From Eukaryota sp. TZLM1-RC (Eukaryota; Metamonada: BaSk clade), in the NCBI GenBank assembly GCA_040285825.1, contig JAUPSS010000014.1:128337-192336 (forward strand): 64,000 nt of DNA. Direction: 5' to 3'. Each line of letters starts with the position of its first letter. Positions within the stretch are counted from its first letter, which is position 1. Below, one piece after another: positions 32,995 to 43,074 of the stretch. The position numbers and the translations under genes were made by a program. The notes below the pieces were generated by a model. It was given only the letters and a program-made list of their open reading frames with translations. It searched no databases and had not been told where the DNA came from.

Positions 32995-34119
32995 TTAAAA
33001 AGCATCACTACTATAATTAGTAAAAGGGACAATAGAATCGTTTATCACGAGGTCTTGAGCAGAAGAGCCAATCAGAAGGCATTTGCTGGCATTAAGATGA
33101 AGCCCAATATTTTCATATGAATCGGCAATTTCTTGAGCAACCAATTCTAGTAAATCAAATGAACCAATCAAGGATATATCATCCATATAAGCAACTATTT
33201 TTATAGAAGGGTATTTTTGCTTAATGATATTTAAAGTTTTGTGAATAGCTAAACAAAACAATAATGGGCCTAAAGGATCTCCCTGCTTCACTCCAGAAGA
33301 TGATTTAAGACCAAATGAATTAAAAATTAAATCTGATTCTTTCCCATAAAAATGGTAGAAAAAACTCGATAGCTCAGGAAAATCAGATTTAAAAACTTCA
33401 AAAATTGCTTCTCGCTTTACAGAATTAAAAGCATTTTTAAAGTCAAGATTAAAAATAAAATTATTTTCCTCTGCATTAAAAAAGGTATCAGAGGCAATAG
33501 CAGCAACAGAAGCACCATCAATTGTTTTGATTCCAAATTGATGAGGATTCAAAAATGTAGAAGCTTTGTCTTTGACACGATCGAAGACAATTGATGCTAG
33601 CAAACGAGAAAGAGATTCACCAACAGCAATTGGGTGTATTCCATCAGGTTTAATTCCGTTTCCAGGCTTTACTAAAGCAATCAGACGTGCTGCGAGTAAT
33701 TCAAATGGAGGATTAATTTTCAAAACAATCAATTGTTGAAAATAGTGGGCTAGATCATCAGCAATTTCGGGAGCACTGGAACACGCTATTTTTAACAGAT
33801 CAAAAGAAATTCCAGATGGGCCTGCTGCTTTCCCCTTTGGCAATTTTTGAATAGCTTTAAGAACTTCAATTGCAGTAATAGGATTTTCAATCCAAAAAGG
33901 ACACACTTCAGGCTTGCTGCACTTGAAATTTTCTTGAGGATGCAACTTTTGAAGTTTTTCAAGGGTATCAGAGTTTGCATCAGCCAAAGAAGAGGAAAAC
34001 AAAGACTGCTTTGCGGCACCATAACGACCACGTAAGCACAATTTACGGCAAATTTTTGATTTTACAATTTTTCTATTTCCAAATTTTTTTCTTAAAACAA
34101 TTTTTGTTTTTTCTAGCAA
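32995..34119 (-). pseudogene. LINE-A reverse transcriptase
   Basis: 374 open codons covering RT fingers, palm (YMDD) and part of the thumb. It continues in frame 33032-32580 after a frameshift at about 33010. It is the best-preserved RT in the window and the reference for recognising LINE-A fragments at 2, 16400, 24400 and 44725. Confidence 0.9.
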
Positions 34120-34437
34120 AATATTTCCAGAAGGATGAAATATTCCACTTATTATTTTTCAATTCAGAAGTAAAATTTCTCATTTCCATTGAGAAGTTTA
34201 TTAACTATACGAATTTTTCAAATGGTGATTTTTTGCGGTTTGTGTTGACCCAATAGGCAAAACAATATATAGTCGGCAAATTAAAGTGGAAGTTGAGTCG
34301 AGACGTGTCTCTGGAAATTATGATTTTCATAATTATGTAAGGAAAAGAAAATATAATGTCCATAGAAAAGGAAATACACAGCAAAGACTACGGTTATTAG
34401 TGAATGAACAGCCCAACTAACGAGATCCTGATAAAAA

Positions 34438-35178
34438 TTGCTTTTTGTAGCCATTAATCCCGACCACAGCAATCTTTGTGGTTGGACTACTGATTGTTTC
34501 CGAAATTATGCACATATTTTTGAGTGTTTTGGCTTGATGATAAAACCAAAAGAACGAAAATCAAATCATTCTCCTCATCTAACTCAAGCAATTTCTAATA
34601 CTTATTCCGCTCAGAGTTCCAAGAGTATCTGATTGAAGTAAGTTTACCTTATGTTGATGAATTTGAGGAAAGCACTGAATAATCTTCAATCATGTGTGGA
34701 AACATGCAGGGTGGTGGAAGAAAAAGACTTAGAAGAAATAAGTTTGACTTTTTCATACGAAGACAAAAAAGTCTGACTAGTTTTATTAACAAAATTAAAC
34801 GCTTGTCTGAAGGAAAAAACACTATAATCCTGTTCGGTAATGGCGGCGGTGGTCCATGTTGTCAAGCTGTGAAATCCCCCAGGAAGAAATTTCTCAAACA
34901 AATCCAAAAAGACTTTAAAAAACATCAAAGTGAGGGACGAGTTTATGACCTCAGCAAAAGTGAATTGCTGTAAGGTCTTTCATAGAAAGATATATCATGA
35001 TGACAGAAGGGTAAATAACGCTAAGTTCGGTCGCCCTCGGTGGCAGACCAACTGGTCTAGGGACATCTCAGCCTCTAGAAATCAGCTGGAGATTGCAATT
35101 AGTGAGTATTTCACTGGTACCAGGCCAGAACCATTCAGAAGGCCAAGGCGTGTGAGACGTCTAAGAAGACAACAGTAG
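34438..35178 (+). pseudogene. Fanzor-like RNA-guided nuclease relic (copy F1)
   Basis: Decayed plus-strand coding sequence with TnpB/Fanzor landmarks in order. A RuvC-I-like strand LLFVAINPDHSNLCGW starts at 34438, with Asn where the catalytic Asp is expected. An EYLIEVSLPYVDEFE segment (about 34620) and an Arg/Lys-rich KRLRRNKFDFF follow. Next come the RuvC-II region TIILFGNGGGG, then VRDEFMTSAKVNCC (zinc-ribbon start after the DEF-x-TS motif). RuvC-III reads WSRDISASRNQLEIAISEYF, and the tail is basic (GTRPEPFRRPRR). A frameshift at the A-run near 34915, a stop near 34668 and loss of the second Cys pair make it inactive. Flanking ends are not identifiable; LINE-A inserted about 230 bp upstream. 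Confidence 0.7.
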
Positions 35179-35309
35179 CTGTTTTAATCAACGTATTTCC
35201 AAGGTGTTTAGTGTATACTAACCCTTGGTGTTGAGAAGTTTACACAATTATTAGGGATATTTATTCAATATTCACTCTGTATGAAATTCTCAGAATCAAA
35301 GACAGAACA

Positions 35310-35640
35310 ATTCTCGGATTCACACATCCAAAAATTCTCATGCCTAATATAATTTATGTCCCATTGTGTTTTTCATTGCTTGGATCTTTAGGTAAGGCTG
35401 CTATAGCTTTCCTCGACAATTTTGACGTAATTGTAAAGAAGAGAACTGGAAGAATTTTCAATCGTGTTTACTGGCAAAACGGTATTGTATTTGCTATTTT
35501 TAAGGGAATGGTGAAAAAAATTTCTGATTCACTCTATTCTTTCGGGAAAAAATTTTGAATCGTTAGTAATTAATTGTTTCGGTGTAGGGAAGGCAGATTT
35601 TGAGGTTGTGGAGCTCAAGTTGTGTATTTGATGATTTTTT
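35310..35640 (+). pseudogene. LINE-C 3' tail
   Basis: MPNIIYVPLCFSLLGSLGKA, then FNRVYWQNGIVFAIFKGMVK, then a frameshift before the ending, with an A/T-rich tail ataaataaataaaaataaa. It matches the copy inserted in the Ty3/gypsy element at 28742-29323 and is opposite in orientation to it. No target-site duplication recognised. Confidence 0.85.
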
Positions 35641-35745
35641 ATTCATTATTCGATAAATAAATAAAAATAAATTCGAGCATCCTCTGTTCTTTCCAATGTT
35701 TTCGAACACTTCTGACTCAATGGCCTACAGTTAGACAGACCTTTT

Positions 35746-35780
<35 letters not shown>

Positions 35781-36054
35781 TGGAATCTTTCTGAGTTGTT
35801 CTTTCAGGAAGTTCTCATTTGTTATCCTTAATGTCTCTGTCAATAATGCTTATTAGAACTGTTTCAAATGATAATAAATTGACTGTTTCCCGACCATTAT
35901 ATCCTACAATGAATTGTTTTCATTCAGAAGCATTAACTAGTCAATAACTGTTTTATGTGATGGAGAATTTCTGAAAGTATTTCCACATTGTGTCTAATTT
36001 ATTCTAATAGCAATTTGTAAGAAAATGATAATCAATACAATACAAATTTATTAA
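35641..36054. other. Non-coding spacer with microsatellite
   Basis: No coding signal. It includes the (TTTA) microsatellite at 35745-35780 and is the 3' flank of the large surface-protein gene. Confidence 0.5.
35745..35780. repeat. (TTTA)9 microsatellite
   Basis: Nine perfect tandem tetramers. Confidence 0.95.
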
Positions 36055-39000
36055 CTAAACACTGTGCTCTTCGTCTTCATCTTGTTTTGGTCTAACAAAC
36101 ACAACATAGATGCAAACAGCACAAGCCAAGAGCACAAACAACAACACTGCAACACTGACCAAAAATAGTGGTGAATTGACTGAAAAGAATGCACTGCCAT
36201 CAAAGGTAAAAGAAGCTGGCTGCCAATTGAAGCTTTCCTTTAACGAAAAGGACATTCCCTTTTTGGGCAACGACTCCTTCAAACTAATCGAAACCTCATC
36301 TCGGTCCAAGGTGCATTTCTTCAAAAGTTCGACTTCTTCAATCTCCACAATATCACTACAAGTAACTTCAATTGCTGTAGGAGTGAGAACACCATCAAAA
36401 AGCACCTTGATGAGCAAGGTATCCGAATAATAGGTTGCATCCACGACAGAGCTAACACTTTTGCAATAAGAATGCGGTATATGATCGGGACACTGGTCGA
36501 GGTTGTAGGTCTCGTGGTTTGCAGCAAAAGAGCTGGTACCTGAAGAATTGAATTTGACAATCAAGGGATATATTGACCAGAAATCCATGGAGTCCTGCAG
36601 CATTATAGAGTCAAAGTGAACCTCTTGACCTTTCCAGAGCCAGTATACATCCAATGAATCTCTTGAATCAAGATCACTTTGCAAATTAAGTTCAATAAGT
36701 GAATTGGAGTTGACTGGAAAGAAATAAACACAAGAGGCTAGATCACCCTGACTGTTTGAAACTTCAAAATCACCTTTAGTCTTGTCAATTACTGAATCAG
36801 TACAGACTGGGCTTGTACAATACTCCTTGTCTACATGTGGAGGACAATTGTCCCGATCAAAGTTGGAATATGAAACCTCAAAAGATAGTTCATTGTCACT
36901 TTGAGGGACTGAGATTACCAGCGGATGTAATGAGTACGCAAGATAATTAGAAACTGAGGTGATTCGGTCAAACAATAGATATTGGTCATCCCATCTCCAC
37001 AAAACATCAAGATGACCTACCTTCATGTTGATATCGGTAATGTTCAATTCAATTACGTGGTTGTCTAACAAGGGCAATACCCATGCACACTGCTCTACGC
37101 CAACTTTCACAGAGAAATTATACGTGAAATGATCACTGAGGTCCACATCTCCTCTACATGTAATTTCCTCTATTTCAGCAGGAATGTATTGATAGTCCAC
37201 TGAAAAGGAAGTTCCAGATGTGACTATTGAAGACACTTTGATTTCCTTAGTTGTCTCATGGGTACGGTTAGCAGAGGTATGAATGAGATCAATTTCTACA
37301 GGAGAATCATCACGTTCAACAATAGATATAAAATCATCGTTATTGACACTAATGGCCCTGATAGACAACAATAGTGAGTAATCCGGCACCGAAGGGAAAA
37401 GCCATTCAAAAGAGCAGCTGGTACTGTTGCCGGCAACACTCAAGGAGCCATTCAAATTATCAATAACATGTTGCTGTTGACAATTCAGATCCGTGTCTTC
37501 ATCAACCAAGTCCAATGAATAGCTCAATGTGAATGAGGAAAGGGGACTTGTGGAAACAAAAACAATAGACAATTGGTTGGCTGAGGTAACGGAGACATTA
37601 TCTTGGGTGACGTTGAAGGTTTGAAGAAAGAGTTCATCATCTGATTCCTCAATCACTTGAATAAGATCACCATCATGTAACACAATGTTGGTGAGATTGA
37701 GGGTTAATGAATCCTCTGGAGTAGGCAAGGTCCAATCACACAAATTGTGTCCATTAGACTTAATTGTGAACGAATCCTGAGATTTCTCCAAGACAATTCC
37801 TGGTTTACAAGTAGGCAATGGATCCTCTTCATCTTCTATATACCCACGACAATACTCAGAAGGAATATCAGGAGTACATTCATCTCTATGTACGTTGTGG
37901 TAACTCGCCTCAAAGGCAGAGTCATCAGATGCAGACACAAAGTGGAGGGATAGAGGGTGGAGTGAGTAAAACACCTCATGAGATGATGAACTGCTAATAC
38001 GTTGTAGAAGAAGGTAGTGATTGTCTCTCCATTTCCAATTAATGTCAACGTAGTCTCCCTCTTGAAGTTCAATGTCTGTAACATGAAGTTCAATAAGATG
38101 AGACTCTTCAAGAGGCATCTTCCAAGTGCAGTCAGCTACTCCAGCTGACTTAAAGGAGCCATCTGGCTCAGAGAGCTCTGTAAGAGCATCACACGTGGGC
38201 AATGGATCGTCTTCATCTTCTATATACCCACGGCAATACTCAGAAGGAATATCAGGAGTACATTCATCTCTATGTACGTTGTGGTAACTCGCCTCAAAGG
38301 CAGAGTCATCAGATGCAGACACAAAGTGGAGGGATAGAGGGTGGAGTGAGTAAAACACCTCATGAGATGATGAACTGCTAATACGTTGTAAAAGGAGGTA
38401 GTGATTGTCTCGCCATTTCCAATTAATGTCAACGTAGTCTCCCTCTTGAAGTTCAATGTCTGTAACATGAAGTTCAATAAGATGAGACTCTTCAAGAGGC
38501 ATCTTCCAAGTGCAGTCAGCTACTCCAGCTGACGCAAAGGAGCCATCTGGCTCAGAGAGCTCTGTAAGAGCATCACACGTGGGCAATGGATCCTCTTCAT
38601 CTTCTATATACCCACGACAATACTCAGAAGGAATTTCAGGAGTACATTCATCTCTATGTACGTTGTGGTAACTCGCCTCAAAGGCAGAGTCATCAGATGC
38701 AGACACAAAGTGGAGGGATAGAGGGTGGAGTGAGTAAAACACCTCATGAGATGATGAACTGCTAATACGTTGTAAAAGGAGGTAGTGATTGTCTCGCCAT
38801 TTCCAATTAATGTCAACGTAGTCTCCCTCTTGAAGTTCAATGTCTGTAACATGAAGTTCAATAAGATGAGACTCTTCAAGAGGCATCTTCCAAGTGCAGT
38901 CAGCTACTCCAGCTGACTTAAAGGAGCCATCTGGCTCAGAGAGCTCTGTAAGAGCATCACACGTGGGCAATGGATCGTCTTCATCTTCTATATACCCACG

Positions 39001-41181
39001 GCAATACTCAGAAGGAATATCAGGAGTACATTCATCTCTATGTACGTTGTGGTAACTCGCCTCAAAGGCAGAGTCATCAGATGCAGACACAAAGTGGAGG
39101 GATAGAGGGTGGAGTGAGTAAAACACCTCATGAGATGATGAACTGCTAATACGTTGTAAAAGGAGGTAGTGATTGTCTCTCCATTTCCAATTAATGTCAA
39201 CGTAGTCTCCCTCTTGAAGTTCAATGTCTGTAACATGAAGTTCAATAAGATGAGACTCTTCAAGAGGCATCTTCCAAGTGCAGTCAGCTACTCCAGCTGA
39301 CGTAAAGGAGCCATCTGGCTCAGAGAGCTCTGTAAGAGCATCACACGTGGGCAATGGATCGTCTTCATCTTCTATATACCCACGGCAATACTCAGAAGGA
39401 ATATCAGGAGTACATTCATCTCTATGTACGTTGTGGTAACTCGCCTCAAAGGCAGAGTCATCAGATGCAGACACAAAGTGAAGGGATAGAGGGTGGAGTG
39501 AGTAAAACACCTCATGAGATGATGAACTGCTAATACGTTGTAAAAGGAGGTAGTGATTGTCTCGCCATTTCCAATTAATGTCAACGTAGTCTCCCTCTTG
39601 AAGTTCAATGTCTGTAACATGAAGTTCAATAAGATGAGACTCTTCAAGAGGCATCTTCCAAGTGCAGTCAGCTACTCCAGCTGACGCAAAGGAGCCATCT
39701 GGCTCAGAGAGCTCTGTAAGAGCATCACACGTGGGCAATGGATCCTCTTCATCTTCTATATACCCACGACAATACTCAGAAGGAATTTCAGGAGTACATT
39801 CATCTCTATGTACGTTGTGGTAACTCGCCTCAAAGGCAGAGTCATCAGATGCAGACACAAAGTGGAGGGATAGAGGGTGGAGTGAGTAAAACACCTCATG
39901 AGATGATGAACTGCTAATACGTTGTAAAAGGAGGTAGTGATTGTCTCGCCATTTCCAATTAATGTCAACGTAGTCTCCCTCTTGAAGTTCAATGTCTGTA
40001 ACATGAAGTTCAATAAGATGAGACTCTTCAAGAGGCATCTTCCAAGTGCAGTCAGCTACTCCAGCTGACGCAAAGGAGCCATCTGGCTCAGAGAGCTCTG
40101 TAAGAGCATCACACGTGGGCAATGGATCCTCTTCATCTTCTATATACCCACGACAATACTCAGAAGGAATATCAGGAGTACATTCATCTCTATGTACGTT
40201 GTGGTAACTCGCCTCAAAGGCAGAGTCATCAGATGCAGACACAAAGTGGAGGGATAGAGGGTGGAGTGAGTAAAACACCTCATGAGATGATGAACTGCTA
40301 ATACGTTGTAAAAGGAGGTAGTGATTGTCTCGCCATTTCCAATTAATGTCAACGTAGTCTCCCTCTTGAAGTTCAATGTCTGTAACATGAAGTTCAATAA
40401 GATGAGACTCTTCAAGAGGCATCTTCCAAGTGCAGTCAGCTACTCCAGCTGACGCAAAGGAGCCATCTGGCTCAGAGAGCTCTGTAAGAGCATCACACGT
40501 GGGCAATGGATCCTCTTCATCTTCTATATACCCACGACAATACTCAGAAGGAATTTCAGGAGTACATTCATCTCTATGTACGTTGTGGTAACTCGCCTCA
40601 AAGGCAGAGTCATCAGATGCAGACACAAAGTGGAGGGATAGAGGGTGGAGTGAGTAAAACACCTCATGAGATGATGAACTGCTAATACGTTGTAGAAGAA
40701 GGTAGTGATTGTCTCGCCATTTCCAATTAATGTCAACGTAGTCTCCCTCTTGAAGTTCAATGTCTGTAACATGAAGTTCAATAAGATGAGACTCTTCAAG
40801 AGGCATCTTCCAAGTGCAGTCAGCTACTCCAGCTGACGTAAAGGAGCCATTTGGCTCAGAGAGTTCTGTAAGAGCATCACAGTTCGAAATGAAACCCTTT
40901 GACTCTACCAAATTGAAGCCAGAAAGCTTCTTGGAAAAACGCAAGTTATGCGTCTCTAACCATTCAAGGAAAGCAGGTTCTGCATAAACAAGGCTGTGTG
41001 TCCCTGAATACCCCCCAAGCTGGAAACTGTTTGGTGGAGGAGCTTCATCTATTTCAGAAACAAGTTTCCAGTCTATAAGAAGACTATGCTGAAAGCCAGC
41101 AACATAACCAAGAAGTAAAACAATGAATAAGTGATTCAAACGCATTGAGAAAAGATAAGAAAATGTCGAATGATTGAACAT
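36055..41181 (-). CDS. Large type I surface protein with CUB-like repeats
   Basis: 1708 residues, intact. A second ATG at 41145 gives the cleaner signal peptide (MRLNHLFIVLLLGYVAGF). After a unique domain of about 70 residues, eight tandem units of 128 residues begin at Cys101. They are almost identical and end at residue 1124. Four diverged units of about 110-125 residues follow. Each unit has a C-x(~20)-C-x-W start, an acidic D-x-V-D-x-x-W centre, a strand FVSASDDSAFEASYHNV and two late Cys. This resembles a CUB fold; the match is by pattern only. A juxtamembrane domain precedes one transmembrane helix (LFLVSVAVLLFVLLACAVCI) and a short acidic cytosolic tail. An adhesive or receptor role at the cell surface is inferred. 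Confidence 0.88.
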   Translation of the reverse strand: MFNHSTFSYLFSMRLNHLFIVLLLGYVAGFQHSLLIDWKLVSEIDEAPPPNSFQLGGYSGTHSLVYAEPAFLEWLETHNLRFSKKLSGFNLVESKGFISNCDALTELSEPNGSFTSAGVADCTWKMPLEESHLIELHVTDIELQEGDYVDINWKWRDNHYLLLQRISSSSSHEVFYSLHPLSLHFVSASDDSAFEASYHNVHRDECTPEIPSEYCRGYIEDEEDPLPTCDALTELSEPDGSFASAGVADCTWKMPLEESHLIELHVTDIELQEGDYVDINWKWRDNHYLLLQRISSSSSHEVFYSLHPLSLHFVSASDDSAFEASYHNVHRDECTPDIPSEYCRGYIEDEEDPLPTCDALTELSEPDGSFASAGVADCTWKMPLEESHLIELHVTDIELQEGDYVDINWKWRDNHYLLLQRISSSSSHEVFYSLHPLSLHFVSASDDSAFEASYHNVHRDECTPEIPSEYCRGYIEDEEDPLPTCDALTELSEPDGSFASAGVADCTWKMPLEESHLIELHVTDIELQEGDYVDINWKWRDNHYLLLQRISSSSSHEVFYSLHPLSLHFVSASDDSAFEASYHNVHRDECTPDIPSEYCRGYIEDEDDPLPTCDALTELSEPDGSFTSAGVADCTWKMPLEESHLIELHVTDIELQEGDYVDINWKWRDNHYLLLQRISSSSSHEVFYSLHPLSLHFVSASDDSAFEASYHNVHRDECTPDIPSEYCRGYIEDEDDPLPTCDALTELSEPDGSFKSAGVADCTWKMPLEESHLIELHVTDIELQEGDYVDINWKWRDNHYLLLQRISSSSSHEVFYSLHPLSLHFVSASDDSAFEASYHNVHRDECTPEIPSEYCRGYIEDEEDPLPTCDALTELSEPDGSFASAGVADCTWKMPLEESHLIELHVTDIELQEGDYVDINWKWRDNHYLLLQRISSSSSHEVFYSLHPLSLHFVSASDDSAFEASYHNVHRDECTPDIPSEYCRGYIEDEDDPLPTCDALTELSEPDGSFKSAGVADCTWKMPLEESHLIELHVTDIELQEGDYVDINWKWRDNHYLLLQRISSSSSHEVFYSLHPLSLHFVSASDDSAFEASYHNVHRDECTPDIPSEYCRGYIEDEEDPLPTCKPGIVLEKSQDSFTIKSNGHNLCDWTLPTPEDSLTLNLTNIVLHDGDLIQVIEESDDELFLQTFNVTQDNVSVTSANQLSIVFVSTSPLSSFTLSYSLDLVDEDTDLNCQQQHVIDNLNGSLSVAGNSTSCSFEWLFPSVPDYSLLLSIRAISVNNDDFISIVERDDSPVEIDLIHTSANRTHETTKEIKVSSIVTSGTSFSVDYQYIPAEIEEITCRGDVDLSDHFTYNFSVKVGVEQCAWVLPLLDNHVIELNITDINMKVGHLDVLWRWDDQYLLFDRITSVSNYLAYSLHPLVISVPQSDNELSFEVSYSNFDRDNCPPHVDKEYCTSPVCTDSVIDKTKGDFEVSNSQGDLASCVYFFPVNSNSLIELNLQSDLDSRDSLDVYWLWKGQEVHFDSIMLQDSMDFWSIYPLIVKFNSSGTSSFAANHETYNLDQCPDHIPHSYCKSVSSVVDATYYSDTLLIKVLFDGVLTPTAIEVTCSDIVEIEEVELLKKCTLDRDEVSISLKESLPKKGMSFSLKESFNWQPASFTFDGSAFFSVNSPLFLVSVAVLLFVLLACAVCIYVVFVRPKQDEDEEHSV
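37810..40881 (-). repeat. 8 x 384-bp tandem repeat in surface-protein gene
   Basis: Eight in-frame units of exactly 384 bp, differing at only a few positions each. Variable codons fall at the same places in every unit: Ala/Thr/Lys in GSFxSAGV, Glu/Asp in TPxIPSEYC and Glu/Asp in IEDExDPLPT. Because even silent positions are nearly identical, the array has been homogenised recently by unequal exchange or gene conversion. Flanking units 9-12 have escaped this. Confidence 0.97.
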
Positions 41182-41808
41182 TTCTGACCTTTATCTTGAA
41201 GCTGTCTTTATCAAACCTAACTGATTTTTCATTATCTCTAAGCTGAAATTCTCTTCAACAGGCTTTCCCACTAGTTGGGAGTTTGTGAGCTAACAATCAC
41301 TATGGATTCAATAAATACTTAAAAGGACTCAAAACCACAATTCTGAAAGCAATTTTTAACATTAAATACCATAAAAATAATTAGAGCAAGTAGTGAATTA
41401 TACTTAATGGTTGATTAATCAACCAAGCTGAAAAGTAGTATTATGTTTATAGATCTTATGTTTCTGATAATATCAATAAGGATGATACACAAATTCAGAA
41501 ACCAAAGCAAAATTGGAAGTCGAATAAGGATCGCTAATACTAAACCACGCCCTAGTCTCGGCCTGCTGCACTGCTTAGAGAGTGAATGTCTATTGCGATA
41601 GGGACGCAAATAGTGCTCTGAACATATACAGAATTATGTCAATTGTAGAACAACAGTTCTGTAACCGTTATCAAGTGTAGAAATGATTGGTTAAGGTTTA
41701 ATAAAGTTTACCAGCACGGATAGAAACGAGAATTCTTTGAATGTCACATTGTGCATTAAGGATAAATCAATTAATTAAAGTCAAAATTACAAATACAAGT
41801 ATTTACAT
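41182..41808. other. Intergenic, nothing identified
   Basis: Shared 5' side of the surface protein and 3' side of the isomerase. Positions 41535-41600 (tactaaaccacgccctagtc and after) are clearly richer in G and C than the rest, which could mark a small RNA gene, but no tRNA or snRNA signature is seen. Confidence 0.4.
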
Positions 41809-42939
41809 TTATTTTTCACAGCACAAGACTAGGTTGAATTCACAGTCTCCGGCAACAATTTCAAGGCTATCTTCAACAGAAACAAATGCATTACCAACGG
41901 AAACCTCCTGATTGTTAACCTTTCCTGATCCGGAAAGAGCAAGCAATATGGTGACGTTACCCTTGATTGTAACATTCTCTGTTTGATTGGCTAGAAGGTC
42001 TACTAATACAACTTGACAAAAACTAAAATCAAAAGGCGGTTCAAACAACGTGATTCCCCTTGACTTTTGTTGACCACAGCTCAGCACGGGGTCACTGGGA
42101 TTATTATTACAAAGAACGATGGATAATGCCTCTTTATCTATAAACTTTGGCGTTAACCCTGCTCTAATGACATTGTCAGATGGAGTCATCACCTCTATAC
42201 ACGTTCCATGGAGATATGCATGAATGGACTCTGGGGGAAGGAAGAGCGACTGGCGGGGTGGAAGAGTCCATATTGAGAGGAAAAAGGGAGAAAAGATGGT
42301 GGCATCAGAAGGATATTGTTGGTAGAGAGAAGTGAAAGTAGAGAAGGCTAGGGTAAATGAAGAATCCTTTGGCTCGGTGTTTGGCTCGGTGTTTCCATTA
42401 GTCAAGGTTTCCTTCACACAGTAGGAGATCTGATGGGGGGTTAGAGTGAGCAGTGAGATGTAGGCCTCACTGGTGCTGGTGGCATCTTTGAGCACGAGGG
42501 AAGAAAGCCATGGTAAGGAGGAAAGAAGGGTTTGGACTTCTGAGAAGGGACGAAACCCAGCCATACAGGTAAAGTCAGTTATTGTGACTATCATTTCCGG
42601 CTTGTCGTTAGGATCTGGATAAAGAGAGGGGTAGCGGAGATGAAGAGAGGCAGCTAGTTCACGTTTAGGGTGGATTTGAATTGATAATGGAAGGTCAACG
42701 TCGAGAATTTTGAAGAGAAAGGACAGATCTCGGCCCAAGTAAGACTTGAGGGGTAACGGTTCCTCGTTCTTAGAACAAACAAGGTGAGATGGTCCATTGA
42801 GATGAGTACCTATCCATAGCTCTGAATAGTGGACAGAGGGGTAGATTGTAGTCGATGATTCAGCTAGTCTGGCCACAAGAGACTTCAAACCACAAGGACC
42901 CCATAGATACTCTTTAAGGGCGTAACTCAGTGGTTTCAT
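41809..42939 (-). CDS. Mannose-6-phosphate isomerase (type I)
   Basis: 376 residues from MKPLSYALKEYLWGPCGLKS. An upstream in-frame ATG at 43020 adds 27 residues not seen in the family. Family motifs in order: HYSELWIGTHLNGPS, FLFKILDVDLPLSIQIHPKR (the Gln and His bind zinc), YPDPNDKPEMIVTITDF (the Glu of KPEM is a zinc ligand) and GFRPFSEV. A helical insert follows, then SIHAYLHGTCIEVMTPSDNVIRAGLTPK (split here: His of SIHAYL, and NVIRAGLTPK). The second cupin half ends the protein. It interconverts mannose-6-P and fructose-6-P, feeding GDP-mannose synthesis and glycosylation. LINE-B lies about 130 bp upstream. Confidence 0.93.
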   Translation of the reverse strand: MKPLSYALKEYLWGPCGLKSLVARLAESSTTIYPSVHYSELWIGTHLNGPSHLVCSKNEEPLPLKSYLGRDLSFLFKILDVDLPLSIQIHPKRELAASLHLRYPSLYPDPNDKPEMIVTITDFTCMAGFRPFSEVQTLLSSLPWLSSLVLKDATSTSEAYISLLTLTPHQISYCVKETLTNGNTEPNTEPKDSSFTLAFSTFTSLYQQYPSDATIFSPFFLSIWTLPPRQSLFLPPESIHAYLHGTCIEVMTPSDNVIRAGLTPKFIDKEALSIVLCNNNPSDPVLSCGQQKSRGITLFEPPFDFSFCQVVLVDLLANQTENVTIKGNVTILLALSGSGKVNNQEVSVGNAFVSVEDSLEIVAGDCEFNLVLCCEK

Positions 42940-43074
42940 ATCAATGATTGCATAATATAAAGAGAGGTGAAAAATATTGATACTGTTTGTGAGAACTGTA
43001 AAGAGGTCAAGAGAGGTCAACCAAATAAAAAACTAGTGTTATAACTTTTAGAGATAAACCAATATCTATTGATT

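Larger units (their letters stand above)
31512..34193 (-). mobile_element. LINE-A retrotransposon, 2.7 kb, 5' truncated, with 13-bp target duplication
   Basis: Flanked by aagtttattaact at 31499-31511 and 34194-34206, with an A8 tail at the 3' (low-coordinate) end. Three frames make up the protein: 34119-32995 (RT), 33032-32580 and 32661-31540 (C-terminal domain). RT motifs are GKAAGPSGISFDLLK, FNLDFKNAFNSVKR, SSGVKQGDPLGPLLFCLAIH and VAYMDDISLIG. The C-terminal domain has ICKCSREITTTHLLNCKHF and RGDVILPGLDGSFILLDVMS, a restriction-like endonuclease arrangement. Two frameshifts inactivate this copy. No N-terminal zinc fingers remain. Confidence 0.95.

Noticed and set aside
37836-40799. Eight 91-residue minus-strand frames at exact 384-bp spacing (MKSLILLNFMLQ type)
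   Set aside because: They are out-of-frame shadows of the CUB-like repeat gene; periodicity comes from the DNA repeat.
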